A DNA stretch of 64,000 bases from Nicotiana tabacum (GCF_000715075.1 NC_134095.1:8914722-8978721); one strand, 5' to 3'. Counted from the stretch's first letter, positions 10,984-22,929 are shown. Program-made: numbers and translations. The notes: a model not told the origin generated them from the letters alone.

Positions 10984-11328
10984 CGCATCGGGTCCAACTT
11001 CCCATTTTGCAAAAACGACTAGAAAAATGACAATGTTGCCACTTTTATAAAAGAGTCAGGCGATGTCATTTTGCAAAAATAGCCGAACATTCTCTAAAGA
11101 GGCGCCGGAAGGCTGACTTTGTATAAACAGCCACCTTTGGTCATTCTTTTACCTTTCGGCTGGTTAAATCCCTACAGCCTTAAAATCTTCATCCCTAAAG
11201 AGTCAAAATGTCGTATTTGGAGAATCAGTCTTTCTTTTCCTCAAAAATTAGGGAAAAATGGGAAAATTAGTTTATGAGTCAAATAAAGATTTTGCTTTTT
11301 GTCTAAATCACCTTAATAAATGTGCAGA

Positions 11329-13378
11329 ATGAGCACGAGTAGGAATTCATCTGGTGCCATTATAAACGGGATCCCTTTGGGCTTACGCATATGGTGGAAC
11401 GACTTGGAAGAATCAGGGCGAGATACAATCAAGATGTACTTAGGAAACTTAATTGGGTTACTGGACATTGATCCGTGAGGGGACATTATAAGGGCGTTAA
11501 TTTCATTCTGGGACCCAGCACACAATGTATTTCATTTCTCAGACTTTGAGCTCACACCGACACTGGAAGAACTGACAGGGTACATCGGGGGTCCCAAGGT
11601 CCCTATGAGAGAGCAGTATCTTATTGCACCAAGGACCGTGACCATACACAGGTTTTTAGACACCGTGAAGATCCGGAGAGTTATACACAACCCAGAGTTA
11701 TCAGAAGGTTTTTGTAGTTTGGCATTCCTGTACAACAGATACGGTCAGTTTAGAGGGTTCAACAATCCCGAGGGAAAGATCTGCAGCGGGGAAAACCAGC
11801 TGAAATGGGAAAGACATAGGTGTATTGCTTTCATGGTAGCCTTTCTGGGCCTTCTAGTATTCCCGAGAAAAGACGCGAAAATTAACATACAAGTCGATGG
11901 GGTCGTCAGCACTTTGCTCAAGCAAGACAACAGCACTCTGGCACCAATGATAATAGCAGACATCTTCCGCGCTCTCACTGTTTGCAAAACCGGAGGAGGT
12001 TTCTTTGAGGGTTGCAATGTACTACTGCAAATGTGGATGATAGAACACCTATGTCATCGCCCTCAGTTTCTGAAATATGAGTCGTCACAAAAGACTTGTA
12101 TAGAAGAGTTTTCCACAAGGGTCGACGGGTTTAGCCTGCCAGAAGGGGTCGTTGAATGTGTCACTCTGTTGCGTTCCGTCTCAGCAAACCAGATAGAATG
12201 GGCATTTGGGTGGCTACCCATAGATGAAATCATATACATGTCAGCCGCCGAATCTCATTTGTTGTTGATGGGTCTCCAAAGTATCCAGCCCTATGGGCCA
12301 TATAGAGTGTTGAGACAGTTGTGGCGATACCAAATAGTCCCAAAGGAAAAAGGATCTCAGTGGCCAGGTGGTCGAAATCGGGCCTGGTGGGCAGTTCCCT
12401 GAAGCAATCATTCGGAGAATCTGGAATGAATGTCAAACCCTGAAAGTAGATACTCGTGTACAAAACCGGGCCAAAGGCGAAGTGTCACCAAAATACCTCA
12501 CATGGTACAGAAGAGAGCTTGAGCACCAGAGACCAACTAAGAGAGCTCACGTCCAAGACTTTGTAGAATCATCGCAAGCACAATGGGGTTGGCTAGCAAA
12601 AGAGAAAGAATATCGGGTCGAGATTGGCAAGTTAAAACAGCAAATTGAGGGGCTAAAATACCAAAGCAGCTTGCAAATTGATGCTGATACAGGAGAGAAA
12701 AGCAAGTTGACTCAAGAGAACAAGGCCCTGAGAGCCCGAATCCGCCAAGACAGAAAGAATGTCGGTGACCAACAGAAAAGTCGGTCCAATGAGAGGTTGA
12801 TAGTAGAGTTGAGGAGTCAGGTCAGTAAAAGCCGAGAGGATTTGGAGAGATCCGAGGCTTGCATAGCGAGAATGCGGGTCAGATGGGCAAAAGGTATAAT
12901 GGCACGGAAAAAGCATCTACAACAAGTCATAAGGGATTATGAAATGAGCATTGGACTATTAAGAGAAACAAACTCCACTCTTCAGGAGCGGGTCTTTAAA
13001 CAAGCCCGAGATGCCCAAGCAGACAAAAGGCGTTGTTATGATGTGATGACCAGAATGGAAAAACAAATGGAGAGGTTCCAGGATCGACTCCCCGACAATG
13101 CTCAAGCACTGGGACTAAAAAACCGGCGAATATAGCAACTATTCAGGGAAAGGGACAACATCCAAGGTAGGATTGACGAGGTTGGGCACTACATCTACAT
13201 GAGATGCTTAGCATGTGAGCAAATGCCTCGTGATACCCTACTTGCCTCCGTCATGGGCTACGTCCACCGGATCATGAATGAGTTGAAAAGCTTACAAAGG
13301 GGTCTTACACCAAAGCCCGCGGAAAGGCCGAACGATGCCTCGCAGGCACCAAAATTCAAGGCTTTAATGTATCCCTAG
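11329..13378 (+). pseudogene. ORF1 of E1: plant-mobile-domain/DUF7745-like protein with coiled-coil tail (broken)
   Basis: The first part (about 350 codons from ATG 11329) has the feel of the plant mobile domain/DUF7745 proteins often annotated in Solanaceae, with motifs such as LTGYIGGP, RHRCIAFMVAFLGLLVFP and ADIFRALTVCKTGGGFFEGC. The second part is a charged, Lys/Glu/Arg-rich coiled coil (about 12560-13130), then a short tail ending at 13376-13378. Lesions: TGA at 11476-11478, a frameshift around 12340-12400, and TAG at 13133-13135 followed by about 80 further open codons. Ogre elements are known for an extra ORF before gag of unknown role. Neither A nor E2 has it. The domain name is from memory; the coiled coil is clear from the sequence. 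Confidence 0.75.
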
Positions 13379-13550
13379 TTCAAGCCCGCACTTGTTTGTT
13401 TTTCAGAGTCTGTTGTCTACCCCTATGTTCTCTTCAAACATTGTTAATAGTGTGGAGTCTGTATTTCGTTTGTTTTCTTTCAAATAACAGTTTGTAATAG
13501 CATATTTGGGTAATAGAATGTAAAATTGGGTCTTTATTTTACTCAAGCAC
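13379..13550 (+). other. ORF1-to-motif spacer
   Basis: AT-rich and non-coding. It includes 'tttgtaatagc' type sequence after ORF1 that leads directly into motif copy E1-2. Confidence 0.6.
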
Positions 13551-13597
13551 GAACTACGCCTAGTCTGATTCGTGCGGGGTCACGATACGTAGGCAAT
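13551..13597 (+). ncRNA. Structured motif, copy E1-2 (before gag)
   Basis: GAACTACGCC, CTGATT, inner hairpin TCGTG/CACGA, ATACGTAGGCA, then a second hairpin AATC/GATT (to about 13610). The inner stem is different from copy E1-1, yet fully paired. Confidence 0.62.
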
Positions 13598-13908
13598 CTC
13601 TATAGGATTCTACCTTAATTAAAAAAAAAGGAAAAAGAGAGAGAGAAGAAGAAAAGAAAGGTCCCTGAAACACTTAAAAGAGGCACAAATAAAATAATAC
13701 GGGATGATGCATGCGATCAGAGCAAAAGCATGTTAGAAATGGTTAACTGCCTAAGAACATTGCATCCCCCAACGTGCAATTACAATATCTGTTAAGAATC
13801 TAACACTGACAAGTTTGTTGTTTTTCCAATCTATATCAGTTAGTTTGTTAAAGTGTACTGGCACCGTACCATTATCAAACAAGATCAAAAAGGCCCATAC
13901 CAGAAAGC
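13598..13908 (+). other. gag 5' untranslated spacer in E1
   Basis: About 310 bp between the motif and the gag ATG, with a purine-rich stretch at 13620-13680. No ORF or other feature is seen. Confidence 0.6.
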
Positions 13909-16171
13909 ATGACTGGCTCAGACAACAGTGTTGAGTCAGAAAAGATGGCAAATCAGATGCTGAAGGAGGTCATGGAAAAAATGGAAAATATGAGGCTAGA
14001 AATGAATGAAATGCAAATAGCCTTAGCTAGAGCCCAAAAGGGGCATGAACTACCTGTTACTCCAACTCTCCAACTAGGACACACGCCAGAATACCCCTCT
14101 CCCGGTCCTTCAACGAGTTTCCCAAGCCATCACTACTATCAGGGAAGAGAGGCCTATGATCCCCAAGCTCCACCACCCAATCAGAATCCTCCTCCACCAA
14201 ATGTTCCCGTCTTTGTGGCACCTGCCCAGCCCCATTGCACAGATCGTCTAGCGAGCCATTGTTTCAGGCTCACGATACACAATATTACCCCCCTGAACTC
14301 ACATTCAAAGCACCCGAGCCACATACATATAATCCCCACTTTGAGGTCCCGGCGGAGATTGAAAAGCCGGCTAAGAGCCTAGAGCAGGACGAGGTGATGC
14401 GGAAATTTAAAAGCCTGGAGCAGTCCTTCAGGAACATGCACGGGTTAGGCAACCAGGTCAGCGTGGCTTACAAGGATCTATGCCCTTTCACTGACGTCCA
14501 ATTACCAGCAGGGTTCAAGATGCCCAAATTCGATTTATACGAAGGGCATGGAGATCCTATGGCACATCTACGGGGCTTTTGTAGCAAGATGAGGGGAGCG
14601 GGGGGCAAAGATGAGCTACTGATAGCTTACTTTGGCCAAAGTTTGAGCGGGTCGGCACTAGAGTGGTATACAAGACAAGATCCGAGCAGGTGGTACACCT
14701 GGGATGATCTGGCACAGGCTTTCGCAGGACACTTCCAATACAACCTTGAGATAGTCCCAGATCGTCTCACATTGCTAAAGCTTGAGAAGAAACCCGGAGA
14801 GAGCTTCCAGGAATTTGGGTTCCGATGGAGAGAACAGGCAGCCAGAGTTGATCCTCCAATGAGAGAGGGAGAAATGGTAGATTACTTTCTACAAACTCTA
14901 GAGCCAACTTACTTAGGTCACTTGGCAAATCCTTCAACGAAGTGGTGAAAATGGGAGGCATGATAGAAGAGGGACTTAAGTCCAATAAGATCCTGAGTTA
15001 CTCGGCAATTAAGGCAACGACTCAGGCCATTCAGAGCGGCACGGGAGGTGCGCTCGGAAAGAAAAGGAGAGAGGAGGTCACGACAATAAAGGCAGGCAAT
15101 TGGTCCAGATCTAGAGGTCCTTCCCCTCATTACCAACCCAGACTCCATCATCCAAACTACCCACACATTCCAAATTACCCTCCACAACCCTACTACCTAC
15201 CACAAGAACAACATTTCTCCGTCCATCAAGCCCAGACATATACTCAACCCCCGGCTCGCCCGCAATGGCGCGCGCCAGTTCCCCACAATACATACCCACC
15301 TCCACATAATACCTACCCACCACCACAAAACACCTATCCACCGCCAAGAGCCTACAGGAACCCTCTAGGGACAGGTTTCAGGGGGAATCTGGCTTCCAGA
15401 AATGAAAGACTGCAGAGGCAAAGAACCTTTATTGAGTTGGGAGAAACTTATACTGCCTTGTTCCGCAAATTAAGGCAGTTGGGTTTATTAAATCCTGTTG
15501 AGCCTAGGCTGTCAAATCCCTTACCCCAAAATATGGATCACTCGGTAAGATGTGAATATTGTTCGGGAGCTCCCGGACATGATACCGAGAAATGTTGGAG
15601 GCTGAAACATGCGATACAAGATCTTATTGATACCAACAAGATCGAGGTACAGGCACCGGAGGCACCCAACATTAACCAGAACCCATTGCCAAAGCACCCT
15701 GAAGCCTATATGATCGAGCTTGTGCACGAAGGAGGGGAGCCAAAGAAACCCTCACAGACAGTGATGATGATCCGTGCCACTCCGAAAGAAAAATCGACCG
15801 GTGGGGAAGCAGGGGTACAGTTGAAGGGGGAAGATGTCAAGCCAGTGGTGATATTAGGGAAGAATCCATCCACCGCTACAAAGAAACCAGAGCCAGCCAA
15901 GTTGGTAGTATCGGGAGCATCATCTGCACCCGTAGTTGTTGTGAAAGGGGTCTACAGGGAACCGGTCATCATAAAGCCGGTAGTCCAATTGCTAGTGAAT
16001 GATAGCAAGGCTGTGCCTTGGAAGTATGAAAAGGCAGTGGTAATGTACAAGGGAAAGCAAGTGGAGGAGGATAGTTGTGAGGCGCAAGGACTGCCTCGAT
16101 CGGGACGGTGTTTTACTCCCGTGGAGTTGAGAAGGTCCAACCCAGCAGTAACAAAGAAACCCGTGTCATAA
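13909..16171 (+). pseudogene. gag of E1 (capsid and zinc knuckle; frameshifted)
   Basis: N-terminal helix rich in Met/Glu/Lys, Pro-rich linker (about 14080-14230), capsid-like core (about 14500-14940, with PAGFKMPKFDLYEGHGDP and LEWYTRQ), a second Pro/Tyr-rich stretch with YPPPHNTYPPP repeats (15120-15360), and a zinc knuckle at 15551-15595 (Cys-X2-Cys-X5-His-X4-Cys). Gag assembles the particle and packages RNA. Apparent single-base losses near 14230 and about 14930 move the frame twice, and TAA at 16169-16171 closes the third segment just before the protease. The start at 13909 is the first ATG of the acidic N-terminus. The core matches E2 gag (55100-55650). Confidence 0.88.
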
Positions 16172-17401
16172 GAAGAGGCGGAGGAATTCCTGAAAAGATG
16201 AAAGTGCAGGATTACTCCGTTGTCGAACAATTGAAGAAAACACCGGCCCAGATCTCGTTGTTGTCACTATTGATCCATTCGGACGAGCATCGCCGGGCCC
16301 TGATGAAGATACTAAATGAAGCTCATGTGCCCAATGGAATTTCAGTGAACCACCTTGAAACAATTGCCAACAAAATTTTTGAGGTAAACAGGGTAACGTT
16401 CTCTGATGACGATTTGTCAATGGAGGGCACAAAACATAATAAAGCTCTCAACTTGACTGTCAAATGTGAAGATGCGGTAGTTACTCGGGCGTTGGTGGAT
16501 AACGGTTCAAGTGCCAATATTTGTCCATTATCCACACTGAACCAGTTGAAGATTGACCATGATAGAATCCACAAGAACAACGTTTGCGTCCGAGGGATTG
16601 ACGGAAGTGGAACAGACACCGTGGGGGATATTATACTCGAGTTGACCATCGACCCGGTCGAGTTTAATATGGAGTTCCAGGTATTGGATGCCGCGGTATC
16701 TTATAACCTTTTGGGACGACCGTGGATCTACGCGGCCAAAGCAGTGCCATCCACATTGCATCAAATGGTCAAGTTTGAATGGGACAGACAAGATGTCGTG
16801 TTGCATGGGGAAGACACTGCGTGCACCATGGGAGGTGCCATTGTGCCATTCATAGAAACCAACGATGACAAAGGTCCTTGGGTTTATCAGATTTTTGATG
16901 CAGTGTCAGCAAACAAGATTCCCGAGGGTAAAAGCATTCCACACCCCAGGATAGCTTCCGCAACCGTCATGATAGTTTCGGAGATGCTAAGTAACGGGTT
17001 CGTGCCAGGAAAAGGTCTGGGGGCTGAGCTCCAGGGAATTGTTCAACCTGTCTCTTTGCCCAAGAATTTAGAGACTTTCGGATTGGATTCAAACCAATTG
17101 CAGCAGATATAAAGTGAGCTCGGAAAATGAAGAAGAAAGTTTGGGTTCTTCCCAAGCCAGTTTCGCGTCTCTCTAGATCTTTTGTTAGAGCAGGAGTCAC
17201 AAGGTCGTCAGTCCCGAAAATTCGTGGACCGTTGATTGGGCCAGATGGAGATTTGGATGAGGGATTAGAAAGAATGTTCGCAGATGTCAACACAATAGAA
17301 GCTGGAGAGGGTTCCAGTAAGGCAGACATACAGTTTGTGGGGCCTAGGGCCAATGTCAACAATTGGACAGCTACTCCTCTTCCTACTCGGAGGGAGTCCT
17401 G
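16172..17401 (+). pseudogene. Protease and G-patch region of E1
   Basis: The frame resumes at about 16195 after a one-base shift. An aspartic protease domain carries ALVDNGSSANICPL (active-site Asp at 16498-16500) and the downstream LLGRPWI flap-side motif. About 16975-17060 reads MLSNGFVPGKGLGAELQG, a G-patch-like glycine motif. A further one-base shift near 17085 and TGA at 17115-17117 separate it from a last segment, 17127-17401 (KVWVLPKPV). The protease would cleave Gag-Pol. The segment ends at the putative splice donor 17402. Confidence 0.82.
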
Positions 17402-17601
17402 GTAGTTGGCTCTGATTTTCTTTTTTTGTTTTCTGGATTATTCCAGAGTTGTAATCCAGATTCCTTTTTATTTTTATTAATGCTCAACAAAGTGTGAAAC
17501 CTTGTTATCCCATAATTCAATAAAACGAAAAAGTTTCTTCTTTATTCCTTATTTTATATGTTATTTTTAATTTTGTTTCCTTCGTTTCTTTTTCTGAATA
17601 G
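17402..17601 (+). other. Ogre-type intron between protease and RT (200 nt)
   Basis: The protease frame hits TAG at 17403-17405. A GT at 17402-17403 and an AG at 17600-17601, preceded by a T-rich tract (17565-17595), bound a 200-nt segment. Removing it joins frame 0 (ending with two codon bases) to frame 2 (starting with the third base), so the frame continues without a stop into the RT segment. Ogre elements are known to splice an intron at exactly this place. Splicing here is inferred from phase, sites and family behaviour. Confidence 0.72.
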
Positions 17602-18682
17602 TTCTTCTCATACTGGTTCTAATGACATGGCATGCAAAACGAATCTTCAACCTAGTCTAAAAGATCAATCTGATTCCGAACTAACTATACAAGAGGTCGA
17701 TGATGATAATGAATCGGAATATGATGAGGATGAAGCCTTCGAGGAGATAAACAGGGAGTTAAGTTAGTTTGAAGAAAAATCCAAGCCCAACTTAAATGAC
17801 ACAGAAGTCATCAATTTAGGGGATGCCGACGATATCAGAGAAACTAAAATAAGCATCCACATTGCACCAAATATCAGGGAAGAATTTATCAAAACACTTA
17901 TTGAGTTCAAAGATGTTTTTGCATGGTCATATGATGACATGCCGGGGTTAAGCACAGATTTAGTGGTTCATAAATTGCCCACTGACCCGGCATGCTCTCC
18001 CGTCAAGCAGAAATTGAGGAAGTTCAAAACGGATATGAGTGTGAAGATTAAAGAGGAAGTAACCAAGCAGCTGCAAGCAAAGGTTATTTGTGTCACTTGA
18101 TACCCTGATTGGTTGGCTAATGTGGTGCCGGTGCCAAAGAAAGATGGAAAGATCAGGGTGTGTGTCGATTACCGCAATCTGAACAGGGCAAGCCCAAAGG
18201 ACAACTTTCCTTTACCCAACATCCATATCTTAATCGACAATTGCGCCGGACGTGAGCTCGGATCTTTTGTAGATTGCTATGCTGGGTATCATCAGATTCT
18301 GATGGATGAAGAAGATGCGGAAAAGACGGCATTCATTATGCCGTGGGGAACTTATTACTACCGGGTGATGCCATTTGATTTGAAGAATGTTGGGGCCACG
18401 TACATGAGAGCAATGACTACTGTGTTTCATGACATGATCCATAAAGAAATCGAGGTGTATGTGGACGATGTGATCATAAAGTCTAAGCATCAGGAAGACC
18501 ATGTAGCAGACCTAAGGAAGTTTTTTCAAAGACTTAGAAGGTATGATATTAAGCTTAACCCGGCTAAATGTGCCTTTGGTGTTCCATCTGGAAAGATGTT
18601 GGGATTCATCGTTAGTCGGCGAGGTATTGAACTGGACCCGTCAAAGATCAAATCTATCCAAGATTTGCCACCATCGAAATAA
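17602..18682 (+). pseudogene. Reverse transcriptase of E1
   Basis: It opens with an acidic linker (about 17690-17760) and then the RT domain: VCVDYRNLNRASPKDNFPLP, GYHQILM, MPFDLKN and the catalytic YVDD (18458-18469), followed by KLNPAKCAFGV. It copies the element RNA into DNA. Stops at 17765-17767 (TAG) and 18098-18100 (TGA) interrupt it, and a one-base shift at about 18680 precedes the RNase H region. The RT thumb continues in the next frame with LLGRLNYISRFI. Confidence 0.9.
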
Positions 18683-19340
18683 GACAGAAGTAATGAGTCT
18701 GTTGGGAAGGTTGAACTACATCAGCAGATTTATTGCTCAACTCACAGCAACTTGTGAACCCATCTTTCGATTGCTGAAGAAAGATGCCGCGATAGAATGG
18801 ATGGCAGAATATCAGGAGGCATTTGACCAGATCAAAGGATATTTATCCAATCCACATGTGTTGGTTCCACCTGAGCCGGGGAGTCCATTAATCCTTTATC
18901 TAACGGTCCTGGAGAATTCGTTTGGTTGCGTGTTGGGGCAACACGACATCACAGGAAGGAAAGAGCAAGCCATCTATTATCTCAGCAAGAAGTTTACAGT
19001 CTATGAGAATAAGTACACTCAACTTGAGAAGACATGTTGTGCTCTAACTTGGGTAGCACAGAAGTTTAAGTATTATCTGTCGTCACATACTACTTACCTT
19101 ATTTCACGCCTGGATCCATTAAAGTATATTTTCCAGAAGCCTATGCCCACAGGAAGATTGGCAAAATGGCAGATATTACTCACAGAATTCGACATTGTCT
19201 ATGTGACGAGGACGGCCATGAAAGCCCAAGCATTGGCCGATCACTTGGCTGAGAATCCTATTGATGAAGAATACGAGCCTTTGAGGACGTATTTTTCAGA
19301 TGAAGAAGTGATGTATATAGATGAGTTAGAACTGAATGAG
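18683..19340 (+). pseudogene. First RNase H domain of E1 (catalytically degenerate)
   Basis: This follows the RT thumb: GSPLILYLTVLENSFGCVLG, then KEQAIYYLSKKFTVYE, LEKTCCALTW and DPLKYIF. The first catalytic Asp expected in the strand 'xxxDAS' of gypsy RNase H is not seen (LYLTVLEN stands there), which matches the known state of this domain in the Tat lineage. It is in frame with the second RNase H. Confidence 0.8.
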
Positions 19341-19745
19341 GAACCAGGGTGGAAGCTTTTCTTCGATGGGGCTGCGAATGCAAAAGGAGTTGGAATAGGA
19401 GCGGTACTTATTTCTGAAACAGGACATCACTATCCTGTTACAGCTCAGCTACGTTTCTATTGTACCAACAACATGGCTGAATATGAGGCATGCATTCTGG
19501 GCTTACGTTTAGCTGTAGACATGGATGTCCAGGACGTCTTGGTCTTGGGAGACTCGGACCTTCTGGTACATCAAATCCAGGGTGAATGGGAAACACGGGA
19601 TTTAAAGCTTATACCATATCGACAATGTTTGCACGATCTGAGCAAGCAATTTCGATCAGTGTAGTTCAGACACATCTCGAGAGTTCACAATGAGGTTGCC
19701 GATGCTTTGGCCACTTTAGCATCGATGTTGCACCATCCAGACAAG
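19341..19745 (+). pseudogene. Second, archaeal-type RNase H (aRNH) of E1
   Basis: It starts at LFFDGAANAKGVGIGAVL (Asp at 19365-19367), with NNMAEYEACILGLRLA (Glu), VLGDSDLLVHQI (Asp) and VHNEVADALATLA (final Asp), so all four acidic positions of the DEDD set are visible. A TAG at 19662-19664 interrupts it before the last motif. An extra archaeal-type RNase H is a diagnostic gain of Tat elements and is thought to replace the degenerate first copy in removing the RNA template. Confidence 0.85.
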
Positions 19746-21077
19746 ATCCATGTTGACCCGTTGCATATCCAAGTTCGTGGTCAACATGCTTATTACAACA
19801 TGATAGAGGAAGAAGTGGATGGCGAGCCATGGTTTTATGACGTCAAGGAGTACCTCAGGATGGGGATATACCCGGAGCAGGCCACCGGAGATCAAAAAAG
19901 AGCCATTTGGCGATTGTCAAATGGATTCTTCCTCAGTGGAGGAGTGCTGTACAAAAGAACCCCAGATTTGGGATTGCTGAGATGTATAGATGCTAGTCAA
20001 GCCACGACAGTGATGACAGAGGTACATGCTGGAGTCTGTGGGCCCCATATGAGCGGGTATGTATTGGCAAAGAAGATTCTTCGAGCAGGGTACTATTGGC
20101 TCACTATGGAGCGGGATTGTATCAGTTTCATGCGGAAATGCCATCAATGTCAGATACACGGAGATCTCATTCATTCTCCGCCGACAGAATTGCATACAAT
20201 GTCAGCGCCATGACCATTTGTTGCGTGGGGCATGGATGTCATTGGACCCATTGAGCCGGCAGTTTCAAACGGTCACAGGTTCATTCTGGTAACCATCGAT
20301 TATTTCACCAAATGGGTGGAGGCCAAGACTTTCAAGTCAGTGACCAAAAAGGCGGTGGTGGATTTTGTCCATTCCCATATCATCTGTAGATTTGGGATCC
20401 CGAAAGTGATCATCACGGACAACAGTGCTAATCTTAACAGCAGTTTGATGAAAGAAGTATGTCAACAGTTCAAGATTACACATCGTAATTCCACCCCGTA
20501 TCGTCCCAAGGCGAATGGTGCAGTTGAGGCAGCCAACAAAAACATAAAAAAGATTTTGAGGAAGATGGTAGAAGGGTCCAGACAGTGGCATGAAAAGCTA
20601 CCGTTTGCATTGTTGGGTTATCGCACTACTGTTCGTACATCAGTAGGTGCAACTCCTTATTCGTTAGTATACGGAACCGAAGCAGTAATACCAGCAGAAG
20701 TTGAAAGTCCATCCTTTCAGATTGTCGCTGAGACCGGGATTGATGATGATGAATGGGTCAAAGCCCGACTGGAGCAGTTGAGCTTAATTGATGAAAAAAT
20801 ATTGGCAGCAGTATGCCATGGCCAGTTATATCAGAAGAGAATGGCAAGAGCATACAATAAGAAGGTGCGCCTTAGGAAATTTGAAGCAGGGCAGCAAGTA
20901 TTGAAACGGATCCTCCCACATCAGATCGAGGCAAAAGGCAAGTTCGCCCCGAATTGGCAAGGGCCGTATATTGTGACCAGAGTATTATCCAACGGCGCTT
21001 TACGTCTGACAGATGTCGAAGAAAGATGCATCTACGTGGCTATCAATTCTGATGCAGTCAAGAGATATTATGTATAA
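19746..21077 (+). pseudogene. Integrase of E1
   Basis: The zinc-binding module has HAGVCGPH and KCHQC (about 20026-20150). The catalytic core has D (20235-20237), D in ITDNSANL (20418-20420) and E in GAVEAANK (20526-20528), with 35 residues between the last two (DD35E). The C-terminal domain contains FAPNWQGPYIVTRVL and ends at TAA 21075-21077. TGA at 20211-20213 splits the zinc module from the core. It would insert the DNA copy into the genome, with a 5-bp duplication as seen around E1. Confidence 0.92.
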
Positions 21078-21297
21078 TTTATTTTGTTGTTTATTTGTTT
21101 GTTTGTACTTAGTGCTTATCGGATAATGAGATGACGGAGGCAATTCTTTATTTTATCCAAACACTTTTAACCTTTGCTTTACCCCTTTGAGCCTTACTTA
21201 TTCTTTTATACCCCTCCCTTGGAATCATTAATGAAAAAGAAAAAGAAAAATGAAAAAAGAAAAAAAAAGGGTCGCAAGAAAAACAAAGGAATCAAGT

Positions 21298-21341
21298 GAA
21301 CTACGTTCGACCTGATTCCTCAAAAAGGATACGTAGGCGCC
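21298..21341 (+). ncRNA. Structured motif, copy E1-3 (after pol)
   Basis: GAACTACGTTCGACCTGATT, inner hairpin TCCT/AGGA, then ATACGTAGG, followed by a GCC/GGC hairpin (to about 21352). It lies 220 nt after the integrase stop. Confidence 0.62.
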
Positions 21342-21703
21342 TCACGGCTCGGTCATAATGTAACAAAAATCAAAAATTCCCGAAGCAAGAAAATTGGGGC
21401 AGAAGTTATGTTTTTAAATTTTGGAAAAAAAAAGGGTTTGATTCCAAGAGTTGTAATGTTTTATCCATCAAAGTTATTTTGAATTTTATATCCTTTTCTT
21501 TTAAGCCCCACATAAAACCCCTATTGATGTCCAAAAAAGACCTCCCGATCAGTATCCGAGAGGTGCCAAGACAGGCAAATGAAAGCCGAGAATAACACGC
21601 CGGTCCCCGACTGAATGAGGATCCTGAGCTGAAAGAATTGATAGCCATAAGAATTCCCAGCAGAGAGAATCTTACCGGCAACACTCCAATCCCCAGCTGA
21701 GAG

Positions 21704-22024
21704 GCAAAATGAGAGAGTCTTATCGGTGAAAACCTTCACAGGAACCATAAGGCGACGTAAGCTGAGAGAAGCAAAATGAGAGAGTCTTATCGGTGAAAAC
21801 CTTCACAGGCACCATAAGGCAACGTAAGCTGAGAGAAGCAAAATGAGAGAGTCTTATTGGTGAAAACCTTCACAGGCGCCATAAGACGACGTAAACTGAG
21901 AGAAGCAAAATGAGAGAGTCTTATCGGTGAAAACCTTCATAGGCACCATAAGGCGATGGGAACTGAGAGAAATGAGAGAGTCTTATTAGTGAAAACCCCG
22001 CGAAGGGCACTATGAGGCGACAAG
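21704..22024 (+). repeat. 67-bp tandem repeat array of E1
   Basis: Units start at 21704, 21771, 21838 and 21905 (exact 67-bp spacing), then a shortened degenerate unit from about 21971. The core reads 'atgagagagtcttat' then 'ggtgaaaacctt' and 'ataaggcgac'. A shorter version of the same array occurs in E2 at 57860-58050. Confidence 0.92.
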
Positions 22025-22929
22025 ATAGATTGGCGGAAAGGATCCGCATTTTGCAAAGAGGTGGGCACCTATTTATCCCCAGGAAGTGAAGACATCAGAA
22101 AGATTGATCGACACAAATAGACTGGGTTGATTAATCCGCAATGCACGATATGATCGTTGGAATCGGTTATACCACCCAGATAAGTTCATTTCTTTTCTTT
22201 TCCCCATCATTTGTTCAGAAAGATTTTCTCTTTTTCTATCTTTTCATTTCTTTGTTTAAAAGACTTTTTCCAGATTTTTTTTTTGAGAAAGGTCTTTCAG
22301 AGCTTATAACCAGTTGCCAAAATGGTACAACGTAAAATGTGAAGAGGGCAGGCCAGAGACAAGGCAATAAGACAAAAGACGTTGGTTGCCAGGCCGAATA
22401 ATATTGGTCTAAAATGGCAAGGAAGGTACGGGGAAGAACCGAAAAAAAAACAACATGTTGAGGAAATTGTGGGCCAAGTTCCAAGAGGATCCCCAACATA
22501 ACTCCGACCGAATATCGACCAAGTTCCGAGGTGGTCGGACAACACAGAGTGGGAAAGGAAGAAAGGAAAATCCATCTTCAGCAAAATAACCCCCGGTAAG
22601 TTTTGAGACACAGAACGGGGAAGGGATAAATGGAAAAACCATCCCCAGCAGAATGTTATCCCCAGCAAATAACGTCATCCCCAACAAGTTTTGAGAACGC
22701 CAAACAGGAATAAGGGGAAGGGAACAATCATCCCCCATCAGGAGTGACATGACCACTCGCCATATTTTAAAAACTAACTAAATTTTCTTTGATTTGAACA
22801 GGAAAATAAAGTGTTGATGATGGCCAAAAGACACGCCATAAGAAAGATCGCCAGAACTGGGGCAGAAAATTTTCTGCCACAGGTGAAAATTTTCTCGGAG
22901 AATCGAGGAAACAAATTCAAGTTATTCTT

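Noticed and set aside
10936..10995. Structured motif as a tRNA gene or a hammerhead ribozyme
   Set aside because: It lacks the acceptor and T-arm layout of a tRNA. CTGATT resembles the hammerhead CTGATGA only in part, and no GAAA partner segment is present.
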